Notes: a model not told the origin generated them from the sequence alone. Counted from the first letter of the stretch, positions 7,716-16,719 are shown. The stretch: 64,000 nucleotides of DNA from JBBDWK01 sp040902885 (GCA_040902885.1 JBBDWK010000098.1:1-64000), one strand, 5' to 3'. Numbers and translations are program-made.

Positions 7716-9134
7716 ATGTCATCCGTTCGTCGCTTTCGTTCCTGGAAGACGGTTTTGTTAGGTGTTTTTGGCCTCCTGGCGGCAGGCTTCGGCGTTCTAT
7801 GGCTGGTCGGGCTTCGAATTGAGGTGGACGGTACCGGCATCAAGCCGGTGGTTTCCTTCTACAAAGCCTCGCGCCATTATGAATCTCTGGAGGAGAGCCG
7901 CCGGACACCGCCGCCGCCGGAATCCGTGTCCGTCGTGGCCGCCAGCGCTTCATCCCCAAGCCAACTTCCTCCTCCTTACTGGACCGACTTCCGCGGCCCC
8001 GGAAGGTTGGGAAGCTATGACGAAATGCCCATCCTTACCGATTGGCCGTCGAGAGGACTGCCTCTCCTTTGGCGGCAGCCGGTGGGCGGGGGCTATGCTT
8101 CCTTCGTGATCGCCAATGGGCGCGCGTTCACAATTGAGCAGCGCCGCGCGCAGGAAGTGGTGGCCGCCTACGACGTGGGGAACGGCCGCGAGCTCTGGAA
8201 ACACTCCTGGGACGGGGAATTCAAGGAGAGCATGGGAGGCGACGGCCCGCGCGCAACTCCCGTCTGGCACGAAGGCCGCCTCTATGCCATGGGCGCTCTG
8301 GGCGAGTTCCGGTGCCTGAACGCGGAAGACGGCAAACTTCTTTGGTCTCACAACATCCTGAAGGAGACCAACGCCGAAAATGTGCACTGGGGCATGTCCA
8401 ACGCTCCCTTGATCGTGGATGAGAAGGTGATTGTGCTTCCGGGCGGTTCCTCAGGCAATTCGGTGCTCGCGTATCACAAAGTGACCGGAGAGTTGGTCTG
8501 GAAGTCCCTGAACGACAAAGCGTCCTACACATCGCCGATGCTGGTTACGCTGGCTGGGCAGCGCCAGATTCTGACGGTGAGCGCTAACCGCGTGATGGGA
8601 CTTTCGACAGAGGACGGCTCCATGCTCTGGGACTATCCCTGGTCCACGCAATACGACATCAACTGTTCGCAGCCGATTCCGATCGGCGACAATCGCTTCT
8701 TCATCTCCGCCGGGTACGGGCACGGCGCGGCGCTTGTGGAAGTTACCCGGAGCGGGAACGGCTTCGCCGCCAAAACCGTCTGGGAGAACAACCGGATGAA
8801 GAACAAGTTCAACAGCTCCGTGCTGCACAAGGGTCACGTGTATGGGCTGGACGAGGCAATCCTCGCCTGCGTCGACGCGGCCACGGGGCAGTTGAAGTGG
8901 AAAGGCGGCCGCTACGGTTACGGGCAGTTGCTGCTGGCCGGGGATCACTTAATTGTTCTGACAGAAGCCGGCGACCTGGTTCTGGTCAAGGCGACGCCGG
9001 ACGATCATGAAGAGCTGGCGCGTTTCTCCGCCATCGAAGGTAAGACCTGGAATATCCCTGCGATTGCGGACGGCCGCCTTTTTGTTCGAAACACGACCGA
9101 GATGGCCTGTTTCCGCATCGGAAAGTCCGACTGA
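7716..9134 (+). CDS. membrane-anchored PQQ-like beta-propeller protein
   Basis: A 472-residue protein. One N-terminal membrane helix (TVLLGVFGLLAAGFGVLWLV) is followed by a Pro/Ser linker and an eight-bladed propeller of the PQQ/quinoprotein type, with blade words such as AYDVGNGRELWKHSWDG, CLNAEDGKLLWSHN, and DAATGQLKWKGG. It resembles BamB and the WD40-like proteins of planctomycetes and acidobacteria that carry the WxDFRGPxR start (here WTDFRGPGRLGSY). No PQQ-ligating residues could be identified, so it may be a scaffold, not an enzyme. It is tightly coupled (two bases) to the methyltransferase gene that follows. Confidence 0.85.
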   Translation: MSSVRRFRSWKTVLLGVFGLLAAGFGVLWLVGLRIEVDGTGIKPVVSFYKASRHYESLEESRRTPPPPESVSVVAASASSPSQLPPPYWTDFRGPGRLGSYDEMPILTDWPSRGLPLLWRQPVGGGYASFVIANGRAFTIEQRRAQEVVAAYDVGNGRELWKHSWDGEFKESMGGDGPRATPVWHEGRLYAMGALGEFRCLNAEDGKLLWSHNILKETNAENVHWGMSNAPLIVDEKVIVLPGGSSGNSVLAYHKVTGELVWKSLNDKASYTSPMLVTLAGQRQILTVSANRVMGLSTEDGSMLWDYPWSTQYDINCSQPIPIGDNRFFISAGYGHGAALVEVTRSGNGFAAKTVWENNRMKNKFNSSVLHKGHVYGLDEAILACVDAATGQLKWKGGRYGYGQLLLAGDHLIVLTEAGDLVLVKATPDDHEELARFSAIEGKTWNIPAIADGRLFVRNTTEMACFRIGKSD

Positions 9135-9136
9135 GC

Positions 9137-10567
9137 ATGCAGGCCCAGAGCCTCTCCGTAAAGCGCGCGGAAGTCGAGTTTCACAACTTCGCGTCGCTGG
9201 GGGAGCCCGAGCGTGCCTTTGCGGTCTACGCGGAGGAAAACGTCCGCCGCGGCGGGGTCATCCGGAACCACCTCGACTTCATGGGTGAAATCTCGCCCTT
9301 CCTGGAAATCGGCTCCAACATCGGACATACGAGCTACATGCTGATGAACGAGTTCGGCGCGGAGGGCTTTGCGCTGGACCTCTCTTCGGATTCCCTGCGT
9401 TACGGCTCCGCGCTGATGGATCGCTGGAAGCTCTCGCGCGCTCCCGTGCGCGTGGCCGGAGACGCCGCCAACCTGCCATTTCAGGACGGTTCGCTGCGCA
9501 GCGTCTTCGCTTTCCAGATGCTGAGCCAGTTCATGGACATCGAGAAGGTGTTCCTTGAAGTGAAGCGCGTGCTCGCTCCGGGAGGCATCTTCTTTTTCGC
9601 CGAGGAACCGATGCTGCGGCTGCTGTCGCTGCGCTTGTACCGGGCGCCCTATTACAACCGGATGAAGGCCTGGGAGCGTAAGCTGTACGATTGGGGGCTG
9701 CTCGGCTACCTGGTGCGCGATGTGATTGGGGCGGAGCAGGAGGAGAGCTTCGGCATACGCCAGAACCACAGCATGTACCTGAGCGACTGGCACCGGCTCA
9801 TCCGCAAGCACTTCGTGGCTCACGAGTACGAGATGTTCGTTCCCGGACGGGGCTGGGGCGAGCGCGCGGTCAGAGATTTGGCTATCCGGCTCGACCCGTA
9901 CCGCTCCTGCTGGCGCGCCGCGCGATTGTTGGGAGGAACGCTGGCGGCGGTCTGCCGGAAAGCGGACGGCGCAAAGTCCGCGAGCGTGCCGCTGGCCCAG
10001 TTCGAAAAATTCCTTCGCTGTCCGGACTGTGGCGCCGCAATCGAACGCACGCCGGGGGACGTTCTCGTCTGCGCACCGTGCGGTTATGAAGCTCCCAACG
10101 AAGGGGGGGTCTACACGCTGCTTCCTTCCACCGAACGCGCGGAACTGTATCCGGGCGACCGTGCCGATACGTTGGACTTCAGCCTGCCCTCGCACGGACA
10201 GCGCCTGTTGGAAGGCTGGTACGAGCTGGAAGGCGTCTTCGGGAACCGCTACCGGTGGATTGGCGGGCATGCCGCGGCAACCCTGCAGCGCGTGCGCGAA
10301 GGACCGCAGAAGTTGCGCGTTCGCGGACACGTTCACGACAATTCGTTTGCACAAGGGCAGCCGGTGAGAGTGGAAGTGCTCGCGAACGGGACAAGCCTGG
10401 GACGCCTGGCGATAGACCGTCCCGGGCTGTTCATTTATGAAGCCCATGTGGCGCCCGCGGACGAGTATAAGATCGAGATTCTGGCTTCGCCCACGTGGCA
10501 GACCCCGGCCGACGACCGCACCTTCACAGTCAACATCAGCATGATCCGTCTGGCGCCTGTGGAGTGA
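9137..10567 (+). CDS. SAM-dependent methyltransferase with zinc ribbon and C-terminal beta domain
   Basis: A 476-residue protein. Residues about 50-160 carry class I methyltransferase motifs: FLEIGSNIGHTSYML (motif I), FALDLSSD (acidic end of strand two), GDAANLPFQDGS, and VKRVLAPGGIFFFAEE. Residues about 295-325 hold a four-Cys zinc ribbon (CPDCGAAIE ... CAPCGYE), like Trm112-type ribbons on methyltransferases. The last 140 residues form a separate domain with GWYELEGVFGNRYRWIGG, a pattern I have seen in carbohydrate-related proteins of this phylum. A sugar or surface-polymer substrate is therefore possible but inferred. It follows the propeller gene by two bases. Confidence 0.83.
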   Translation: MQAQSLSVKRAEVEFHNFASLGEPERAFAVYAEENVRRGGVIRNHLDFMGEISPFLEIGSNIGHTSYMLMNEFGAEGFALDLSSDSLRYGSALMDRWKLSRAPVRVAGDAANLPFQDGSLRSVFAFQMLSQFMDIEKVFLEVKRVLAPGGIFFFAEEPMLRLLSLRLYRAPYYNRMKAWERKLYDWGLLGYLVRDVIGAEQEESFGIRQNHSMYLSDWHRLIRKHFVAHEYEMFVPGRGWGERAVRDLAIRLDPYRSCWRAARLLGGTLAAVCRKADGAKSASVPLAQFEKFLRCPDCGAAIERTPGDVLVCAPCGYEAPNEGGVYTLLPSTERAELYPGDRADTLDFSLPSHGQRLLEGWYELEGVFGNRYRWIGGHAAATLQRVREGPQKLRVRGHVHDNSFAQGQPVRVEVLANGTSLGRLAIDRPGLFIYEAHVAPADEYKIEILASPTWQTPADDRTFTVNISMIRLAPVE

Positions 10568-10582
10568 TGGTGACTTGCTTGG

Positions 10583-10647
10583 CCGCTCCCTCACGGTCGC
10601 GGTTCGGTGCACAGGGCCAGCACTGAACCGCGCGCGTGAGCAAGCGG
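10583..10647. repeat. REPIN-like inverted repeat
   Basis: Arms 10583-10610 and 10620-10647 (28 bp) pair at 23 of 28 positions around a 9-bp loop. The left arm begins CCGCTCCCTCACGGTCGCGG. It is the complete version of the element at the left window edge. It lies between the convergent methyltransferase gene and the small exported protein gene, 23 bp past the latter's stop, where a two-way terminator would be useful. Confidence 0.85.
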
Positions 10648-10670
10648 ACGTGGAAATACCCGAGCGGGTG

Positions 10671-11072
10671 CTACTTCGGCTCCACGATCAGAAACTCACA
10701 CGGCTTGTCGCTCAGATTCTCGATCACCAGCTTGCCGCCCGGATGCCACTCCGCGCGGCCGCCTGCACGCCGATGCTCCGAAGGCTCCCCGTTGTCCATC
10801 GCATAGCGAATGTGGAGATCGGAGATCGCCACGATGAGGTGGCCATGCAGCGCGATCGGATACGATTTTTCGCGGCCACCCAGCCTGGCGCGGATGGTGC
10901 GCAGCTTCTCGTTTTCCTGTTCGAGGCGAAATCGCCTGGGGTCGACCTTCAGAGGATCAGTGGCGAAGATGTCGGGCGGAAGATTAAAATCCCCGCGAAG
11001 ACGCGTTGGGCCTTGCCCGGCGCTCCTGCCGGCGGCAAGGCCAAGTAACAGCAACACACGCCGTTGCACCAT
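10671..11072 (-). CDS. small exported cupin-like protein
   Basis: A 133-residue protein with a short signal-like N-terminus (RRVLLLLGLAAGRSAGQ). The second half is beta-rich, with ISDLHIRYAMDNGEPSEHRR and an ending KLVIENLSDKPCEFLIVEPK typical of the last strands of a cupin barrel. It lacks the clear double-His motif, so metal binding is doubtful. It parallels the cupin at 70-489: similar size, export signal, strand, and a REPIN-like element past the stop. Function unknown. Confidence 0.68.
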   Translation of the reverse strand: MVQRRVLLLLGLAAGRSAGQGPTRLRGDFNLPPDIFATDPLKVDPRRFRLEQENEKLRTIRARLGGREKSYPIALHGHLIVAISDLHIRYAMDNGEPSEHRRAGGRAEWHPGGKLVIENLSDKPCEFLIVEPK

Positions 11073-11143
11073 GCTCTTACTCTAGCGTTTCGCTCATGCC
11101 GGGTCTAGCGCAGGTACATCGGCAACCGTCCTGCGTCAGCGTC

Positions 11144-11174
11144 TTGACGGGCCTGGGATTCAATGCTTAGAATT
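11144..11174 (+). promoter_or_regulatory. candidate promoter of aminotransferase gene
   Basis: TTGACG (11144-11149) and TAGAAT (11169-11174) stand 19 bases apart, a little wide; reading the -10 as TTAGAA gives 18. A TG lies upstream of the -10. The distance to the ATG is about 30 bases. Confidence 0.5.
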
Positions 11175-11203
11175 GTCAGACGCTTGAGAGCGCTGAGCTC
11201 TGC

Positions 11204-12637
11204 ATGCCATCGTTCCCGATATCCGACCGTATTCTCAATCAGAACAGCAAGAGAATTCCGGGCGGGATGTCGTCGCTCAACCGCCTGACCAACCCGAACA
11301 TCGTGTTTGTGAAAGGTTCGGGATCCCGTCTCACGGATGCCGATGGGAACGAGTACATCGACTACCATGGAGCTTTTGCCCCACATCTGTTGGGACATTC
11401 CCACCCTGCGGTGAATCAGGCGGTCAAGGCCGTCCTTGACGAGGGCTGTAGTCTGTTTGGCTCAGGGCCCACCGAGTTGGAAGGGCGTCTGGCTGATCTC
11501 ATCTGTTCTCACCTGCCGTGGATAGAACAGGTTGTTTTCCTCAACAGCGGCAGCGAAGCCACGGCGCAAGCGATTCGCCTTGCCCGGGCTGTGACACGGA
11601 AGGACCATATCATCGTCGCGCAGGGGGGGTACAACGGCTGGCACAACGATGTCGCCTGCAATCTGGCGACTCCCCTCGAGGCATTGGGGCCGCGCCGCAG
11701 TCCCGGCGAATACGATGTCCATCCGATGAGCTCGGGCATCCCCGCGGAGCACCTGCAACTGCTTCACCCCATCAATTTCAACGACCCCGAGTCCGTGCGC
11801 TACGTTTGCGAACGCTATCCCGTGGGCGCACTCATCACCGAGCCGATCCTCCAAAACGTTGGCCTGATCAAGCCTCTACAGGGCTATCTGCAGGAACTGC
11901 GCTCGCTGGCGAATGAATATGGGTTCCTGCTGATCTTCGATGAGGTCAAGACAGGCTTCCGCTGTGGAATCGGCGGCTACACACAGGTCAGCGGCGTCCT
12001 GCCGGATCTGGTGGTGTACGGCAAAGCCATCGCCAGTGGATACCCGTTGGCCGCGATCGGCGGGCCTTGCCGGCTGATGCAGCGCTTCGTGGATCCGGAC
12101 CCCGCCAGCCGCGTCCTGCTGGCCGGCACTTACAATGCTCATCCCGTTCCGGTGGCGGCCGCGATCGCCACGATAGAGGTCCTGTCCCAGGACCACGGAG
12201 AGACGTACCGAAGGCTCGAGAGCTTGTCATCGCGCCTCCAGACGGGCCTCGAAGATATTTTCGCGTCGGGACCCGTCAATGCCACGGTTGTGAGGGAAGG
12301 GTCCGCGTTTGTCGTGTACTTCATGGACCATGCGCCGCGCGATTGGCACGACCTGGCAGCCCACCACGACTATCCCGCGGACCATGCTTTCCGTCAGTTC
12401 ATGATCGAAAACGGAATCTTCTTTTTTCCGCTGGAGACCAAACAGTGTTCGGTTTCCGCGGCGCACACGGAGGAGGATATCGATCTGACGCTGGAAGTGG
12501 CCCGCAGGGCCGTCAAGACATTGCTCGCGGGCGGGCTTCGGCGCGACCGCGCTGCCGCCGGGAACCGCCACTCGGCATCAGCGCCGCGCGAGAACTCCTC
12601 GATCCGTTTTAGTGTTCCTCCCTCAGTCCCCCGATGA
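11204..12637 (+). CDS. class III PLP-dependent aminotransferase (HemL-like)
   Basis: A 477-residue fold-type I enzyme. Diagnostic blocks: GSGSRLTDADGNEYIDYHG near the N-terminus, LNSGSEATAQAIRLAR for the PLP phosphate, LLIFDEVKTGFR with the ring-binding Asp, and the Schiff-base Lys in VVYGKAIASGYPLAAIGG. This is the arrangement of glutamate-1-semialdehyde aminomutase and its catabolic relatives. The neighbour is an enolase-superfamily dehydratase overlapping by four bases, so a catabolic role on an amino or sugar acid is more likely than haem synthesis; that is inference. The last 35 residues are Arg/Ser/Pro-rich and extend past the family's usual end. A G7 run lies near 11626. Confidence 0.85.
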   Translation: MPSFPISDRILNQNSKRIPGGMSSLNRLTNPNIVFVKGSGSRLTDADGNEYIDYHGAFAPHLLGHSHPAVNQAVKAVLDEGCSLFGSGPTELEGRLADLICSHLPWIEQVVFLNSGSEATAQAIRLARAVTRKDHIIVAQGGYNGWHNDVACNLATPLEALGPRRSPGEYDVHPMSSGIPAEHLQLLHPINFNDPESVRYVCERYPVGALITEPILQNVGLIKPLQGYLQELRSLANEYGFLLIFDEVKTGFRCGIGGYTQVSGVLPDLVVYGKAIASGYPLAAIGGPCRLMQRFVDPDPASRVLLAGTYNAHPVPVAAAIATIEVLSQDHGETYRRLESLSSRLQTGLEDIFASGPVNATVVREGSAFVVYFMDHAPRDWHDLAAHHDYPADHAFRQFMIENGIFFFPLETKQCSVSAAHTEEDIDLTLEVARRAVKTLLAGGLRRDRAAAGNRHSASAPRENSSIRFSVPPSVPR

Positions 12638-13797
12638 AGATTTCCGGCATCAAGACTTTGGTGGTCAACGCCCGCATGCGCAACTGGGTGTTTGTCAAAG
12701 TCGAGACCGATCAGCCCGGTCTGTACGGCTGGGGCGAAGCTACGCTCGAGTGGCAGACGCGGGCCGTGGTCGGCTGTGTCGAGGACCTGGCTGTGCTTTT
12801 GATCGGCCAGGATCCCCGCCGCGTCGAGCATCTTTGGCAGACGATGCACCGTCAATACTTCTGGCGGGGCGGCATCACCAAGTTCTCGGCCATGAGCGGA
12901 ATTGACCAGGCTCTATGGGACATCAAGGGCAAGGAGGTTTGCAAGCCGGTCTGCGAGTTGCTCGGAGGGCCGGTCCGTGAAACCCTGCGCCTCTACGATC
13001 ATCTGGGCGGCGGGAGTCTGGAAGGGATGTATCGGACCGCCGAGCCTTCCGATTTCGCCGATCGCATTCAATACAGCATCGACCGCGGATTCACGGCGGT
13101 GAAAGCCATGCCGATCCCGGTCGCCGAACTCATCGAAAGCCCGGATGTCCTGAAAAAGTCCGCCAGATGCGTGGAAGCGATGCGGAAGGCCGCCGGCGAT
13201 CATATCGATATCATGATCGACCTGCACGCCCGCACCACGTCCGCCGCCGCGATTCAGTTCGGCAGGATGCTCGTCGACTACAACCTGTACTGGTATGAGG
13301 AACCCTGCTGGCCGGAAAACGTGGACGCTCTCGTCGAGGTGGCCCGGCAGGTACCCATCCCCATCGCCACGGGAGAGCGCCTTGTCGGCCGGTGGGAGTT
13401 CCGCGAGTTGCTCGAGAAGCGCGCCTGCTCCATCGTGCAGCCGGACGTCTCTCACTGCGGCGGCATTAGCGAGGCCCGCCGGATCGCGGCCATGGCCGAG
13501 ACCTACCTCATTCCCGTCAGTTGCCACAATCCACAGGGCCCGGTCAGCACCGCCGCCTCCATCCAGGTCGCATTCGCCACACCCAACTATCTGATCCAGG
13601 AGGTGGTCCGGGAGGACGTTGCCTGGCGCAGCGATGTTGTCCAGGAGCCGATTGCCATGGCGGGCGGACAGGTTACCGCGCCCGCAAAACCAGGATTGGG
13701 GATCGACATCAATGAGAAGGAAGCGGCGAAGCATCCATTCCAGCAGGAGGTCACCATGGATTTCTTCCACCGCGATCGCTCCGTCGCGGACTGGTGA
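12634..13797 (+). CDS. enolase-superfamily sugar-acid dehydratase (mandelate racemase group)
   Basis: A 387-residue protein whose ATG overlaps the aminotransferase stop (ATGA). The barrel domain shows the metal ligands in order: Asp in IMIDLHAR, Glu in YWYEEPCWPENVD, and Glu in IATGERLVGR; Asp in IVQPDVSHCGG and His in PVSCHNPQGPVS complete the acid/base set. The N-terminal lid domain has GLYGWGEATLEW. The HxNPQGP word and Glu-rich set resemble D-galactonate dehydratase-like enzymes, but family sub-types cannot be separated by eye. Dehydration of an acid sugar feeding a keto acid to the aminotransferase is a reasonable inference. Confidence 0.85.
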   Translation: MKISGIKTLVVNARMRNWVFVKVETDQPGLYGWGEATLEWQTRAVVGCVEDLAVLLIGQDPRRVEHLWQTMHRQYFWRGGITKFSAMSGIDQALWDIKGKEVCKPVCELLGGPVRETLRLYDHLGGGSLEGMYRTAEPSDFADRIQYSIDRGFTAVKAMPIPVAELIESPDVLKKSARCVEAMRKAAGDHIDIMIDLHARTTSAAAIQFGRMLVDYNLYWYEEPCWPENVDALVEVARQVPIPIATGERLVGRWEFRELLEKRACSIVQPDVSHCGGISEARRIAAMAETYLIPVSCHNPQGPVSTAASIQVAFATPNYLIQEVVREDVAWRSDVVQEPIAMAGGQVTAPAKPGLGIDINEKEAAKHPFQQEVTMDFFHRDRSVADW

Positions 13798-13840
13798 CAA
13801 CTCAGTAACTTCCCGCTTCGACCGACTTGCTGCGAAATAC

Positions 13841-13925
13841 GGGAGCAGCTCTCTCCGCACTTCGAAATCGAAGAAAATGCGTTTGCCGATCGGATCTTCG
13901 TCCGGGAAAAATGTCAGCCTGGAAC
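13841..13925 (-). pseudogene. small remnant of ADOP/MacB-type permease
   Basis: Translated on the minus strand this segment gives FFPDEDPIGKRIFFDFEV, matching the periplasmic-domain word (FPxxDPIGKRI) that is typical of the ADOP permeases present elsewhere in this window. No flanking permease sequence continues on either side. The 230-bp space between the dehydratase and the kinase thus holds a relic. A TAAAAT -10-like word follows at 14004 before the kinase ATG. Confidence 0.45.
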
Positions 13926-14027
13926 GGTCCGCATCGAAGCCGACGCCGTCCTGGGCTTGTGAATGTGCGCCTCGCAACAAGGGACTTCCCTCAGCCGCAG
14001 CGTTAAAATGAGAATGGGGTAGCCAGG

Positions 14028-16634
14028 ATGGAAGCCGTACTGGAAGACTCCCTGATTATACTCGACACCGTAACGGAAGGATACGTTCGGTTCGACCGTG
14101 GGTTTCGCTTCACTTTCGTCAATCAGACGGCTGAATTAATCCTGGGAGTAAACCGGGCCGAACTGATTGGTAAAAGGCTCCGGGATGTACATCTGGCGGC
14201 GGGCCCTCTCGCGGAAGCATACCGCCGGGGGATGGCTGAGCGAATTGTCCCCACTTTAGAGCATTACTTCGAACCTCTGCGGCGATGGTATGCGATCACC
14301 GCTATGTCCGACGCGAGCGGCGGCATCGTGGTTCGGTTCTCCGACATTACGAACCGCAAGCAGGTGGAAGATGCGCTTCGGAAGTCGGAGGAGAAGTTCT
14401 CCACGGCCTTTCGGTGCAGCCCCGCTCCTATGTGCATTGTTGATATCGACGAGAACGCACTCTTCATGGATGTCAATGAGGCCTTCGAGCGAGTCACCGG
14501 CTATACACGTAGTGAGCTGATTGGACGCACTTCGACTGAACTCGGACTCTACATGGATTTGCGTGAGCTGGAAGGGTCCAGGAGCCAGCTTCTCTCAGAG
14601 GGCGGCTATCGCAACCTGGAGGTTCGTTTTAAAAAGAAGGACGGTGACGTACTGATTGGCATGGTTTCGGCGGAACAGATCGAACTCGAGGGTAAATTCT
14701 GCGCCATCTCAGTAGCTGTAGATGTTACGGAGCACCGGCGCGCGGAAGAGGCGCTCCGTGAAAGTGAGGAATTGTACCGCCGACTCTTCGAAGTAGAGTC
14801 CGATGCCATTCTGCTTGTGGAGCAGGAATCGGGCCGACTTCTCGCAGCCAACGCGGCGGCAACATTACTTTACGGCTACAGCCACGAAGAATTGCTTTCC
14901 ATGAACCGAATCGAGCTGTCGGCGGAGCCGGATGAGACGATTCGCGCCACGATGCAGATGCAGACATTCATTCCATTGCGATGGCACAAGAAGAAAGACG
15001 GCACAGTTTTCCCTGTAGAGATCTCCGGAGCCTATTTCGATCTGAAGGGTCGACGGGTCTTTGTATCCGCCATCAGGGATATCACCAACCGCAGGCTGAT
15101 GGAGGAGGCCCTGAACGAGTCAGAGGAGAAGTTTTCCAAGGCTTTTCAATCCAATCCGGCTGCTATCACGATCACAGATCTGGCAACCAAGTCCGTTCTG
15201 GAGGTCAACGAGAGTTTTGAGGAAATCACAGGCTATCGGCGCGACGATGTTGTGGGACGTGGCTGGGCCGACGTTGAATTATGGGAGAATCCCCCCGATC
15301 GGGATAATTTCCTCGCGCGTCTTCTGGCGGAAGGCAAGCTCCGCAACTGGGAGTTTGGTTTTCGCAAGAAAAGCGGTGATGTGAGTAGGGGCTTGCTGTC
15401 AGCGGAGTTGATTGAAATCGACGATAAACTCTGTGCGATCACAACGGTCGTAGACATCACCGAGCGTTTTCAATTGGAGAGCCAGCTTCGACAAGCCCAG
15501 AAGCTGGAGAGCCTGGGCAGACTCGCGGGCGGCGTGGCACATGACTTCAATAACCTTCTGACCATCATCAACGGATACAGCGACGTTATTCTGAACGCGC
15601 CGCGGCAGAATGATCCGGTGTATTCGTACGTTCAGGAGATAAAAAAGGCTGGCGAACATGCTGCCGGACTCACGAAGCAATTGCTGGCATTCAGCCGGAA
15701 GCAGGTGATTGAGCCGAGGCCGCTGGACGTAAACACGATTGTCGCCGATGCAAAGCGGATGCTTCACCGTCTCATTGGAGAGGACATCGAACTGACTACT
15801 ACACTCGACCCGCTCCTGCCACAGGTGATGGCGGACCCCGATCAGATCCAACAGGTTATCATGAATCTCGTGGTCAACGCTCGCGACGCCATGACCGACG
15901 GGGGCAAGCTCGACATCGCCACCACGAGCGTCGATCTGGATGCGCGCGCGGTTGCCGCGCATCCCGATGCGGCTCCGGCGAGCTATGTCGTGATGACTGT
16001 AACGGACTCGGGAATCGGGATGGACGAGAAAACTCTCCAGAGTGCGTTCGAGCCGTTCTTCACTACAAAGGAACCTGGGAGGGGAACCGGACTTGGACTT
16101 TCCACGGTGTACGGAATCGTTCGTCAGAACGGCGGTTGGATTGACGTCCGGAGTGAAGTCGGACGAGGTACTTCATTCAGTATCTATCTGCCCCGGCTGG
16201 ATGCCTGCGCGGTTCCGGCTCGGACCGGATCGGACAAGCCACAGACGCTGCACACTGGCGGGACGGTACTTGTTGTTGAAGACAACGGAGACGTTCGGCG
16301 GGTGACCAAGGCACTTCTCGAGGCTTCTGGATACCACGTGCTCGAAGCCGCCAATAGCTCTGAAGCGTTTGCTCTCGAAAAGGAGCATTCCGCCGAAATC
16401 CATCTGCTGCTGACGGATGTCATTCTGCCTGGAATGAACGGCAAAATCTTGTCCGACCAGCTACGGGCCTTACGTCCGAAACTCAAAGTATTGTTCACGT
16501 CGGGATACACGGCGGACATGATCTCCCGCCGGGGAGTAATCGAGCCCGGCGTGGCATATTTGCCGAAGCCGTTCACTCTTGAGTCCTTAGCTGCCAAGGT
16601 GCGTGATGTCTTGACAGACCCTGCAACGTCTTGA
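14028..16634 (+). CDS. hybrid sensor histidine kinase with four PAS domains and receiver
   Basis: An 868-residue cytoplasmic kinase with no membrane segment. Order: PAS 1 (about 5-115, YVRFDRGFRFTFVNQTAE), PAS 2 (about 120-235), PAS 3 (about 245-355), PAS 4 (about 365-480), each of the last three opened by a SEExx(F/Y) linker; HisKA (about 490-555) with phospho-acceptor His in GGVAHDFNNLL; HATPase (about 600-720) with NLVVNARDAM, DSGIGMDE and GTGLGLSTVYG; and a receiver (about 740-860) with acceptor Asp in LLLTDVILPGMNG and Lys in YLPKPF. No separate response regulator or output gene lies nearby. The signal is unknown. Confidence 0.93.
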   Translation: MEAVLEDSLIILDTVTEGYVRFDRGFRFTFVNQTAELILGVNRAELIGKRLRDVHLAAGPLAEAYRRGMAERIVPTLEHYFEPLRRWYAITAMSDASGGIVVRFSDITNRKQVEDALRKSEEKFSTAFRCSPAPMCIVDIDENALFMDVNEAFERVTGYTRSELIGRTSTELGLYMDLRELEGSRSQLLSEGGYRNLEVRFKKKDGDVLIGMVSAEQIELEGKFCAISVAVDVTEHRRAEEALRESEELYRRLFEVESDAILLVEQESGRLLAANAAATLLYGYSHEELLSMNRIELSAEPDETIRATMQMQTFIPLRWHKKKDGTVFPVEISGAYFDLKGRRVFVSAIRDITNRRLMEEALNESEEKFSKAFQSNPAAITITDLATKSVLEVNESFEEITGYRRDDVVGRGWADVELWENPPDRDNFLARLLAEGKLRNWEFGFRKKSGDVSRGLLSAELIEIDDKLCAITTVVDITERFQLESQLRQAQKLESLGRLAGGVAHDFNNLLTIINGYSDVILNAPRQNDPVYSYVQEIKKAGEHAAGLTKQLLAFSRKQVIEPRPLDVNTIVADAKRMLHRLIGEDIELTTTLDPLLPQVMADPDQIQQVIMNLVVNARDAMTDGGKLDIATTSVDLDARAVAAHPDAAPASYVVMTVTDSGIGMDEKTLQSAFEPFFTTKEPGRGTGLGLSTVYGIVRQNGGWIDVRSEVGRGTSFSIYLPRLDACAVPARTGSDKPQTLHTGGTVLVVEDNGDVRRVTKALLEASGYHVLEAANSSEAFALEKEHSAEIHLLLTDVILPGMNGKILSDQLRALRPKLKVLFTSGYTADMISRRGVIEPGVAYLPKPFTLESLAAKVRDVLTDPATS

Positions 16635-16664
16635 CAGGGCGGCGCCGCCGGCTCAAAAATTACC

Positions 16665-16697
16665 TTGACCTTCGACACGTTTGGGAGTATATGTAGA
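16665..16697 (+). promoter_or_regulatory. PadR promoter with overlapping operator-like word
   Basis: TTGACC (16665-16670) is followed after 17 bases by TATATG (16688-16693). The -10 lies inside TATATGTAGA (16688-16697), the exact reverse complement of the word in the first PadR promoter at 5450-5459. Autorepression by PadR is inferred. Confidence 0.65.
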
Positions 16698-16719
16698 AGC
16701 CGGAGGTGTTGTTGTTCCG

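Noticed and set aside
9005..10612. 535-residue minus-strand frame
   Set aside because: Antisense to the methyltransferase gene.
10100..11632. G7 runs inside the methyltransferase (about 10104) and aminotransferase (about 11626) genes as phase-variation tracts
   Set aside because: Both frames are intact, the runs are short for slippage, and no partner frame is truncated.
12913..13980. 355-residue minus-strand frame
   Set aside because: Mostly antisense to the dehydratase; only its first part, past 13798, has permease-like sequence and is reported separately.
16638..16649. Palindrome GGCGGCGCCGCC after the kinase gene as terminator
   Set aside because: A perfect GC palindrome without a loop or T run; chance in this GC content is high.
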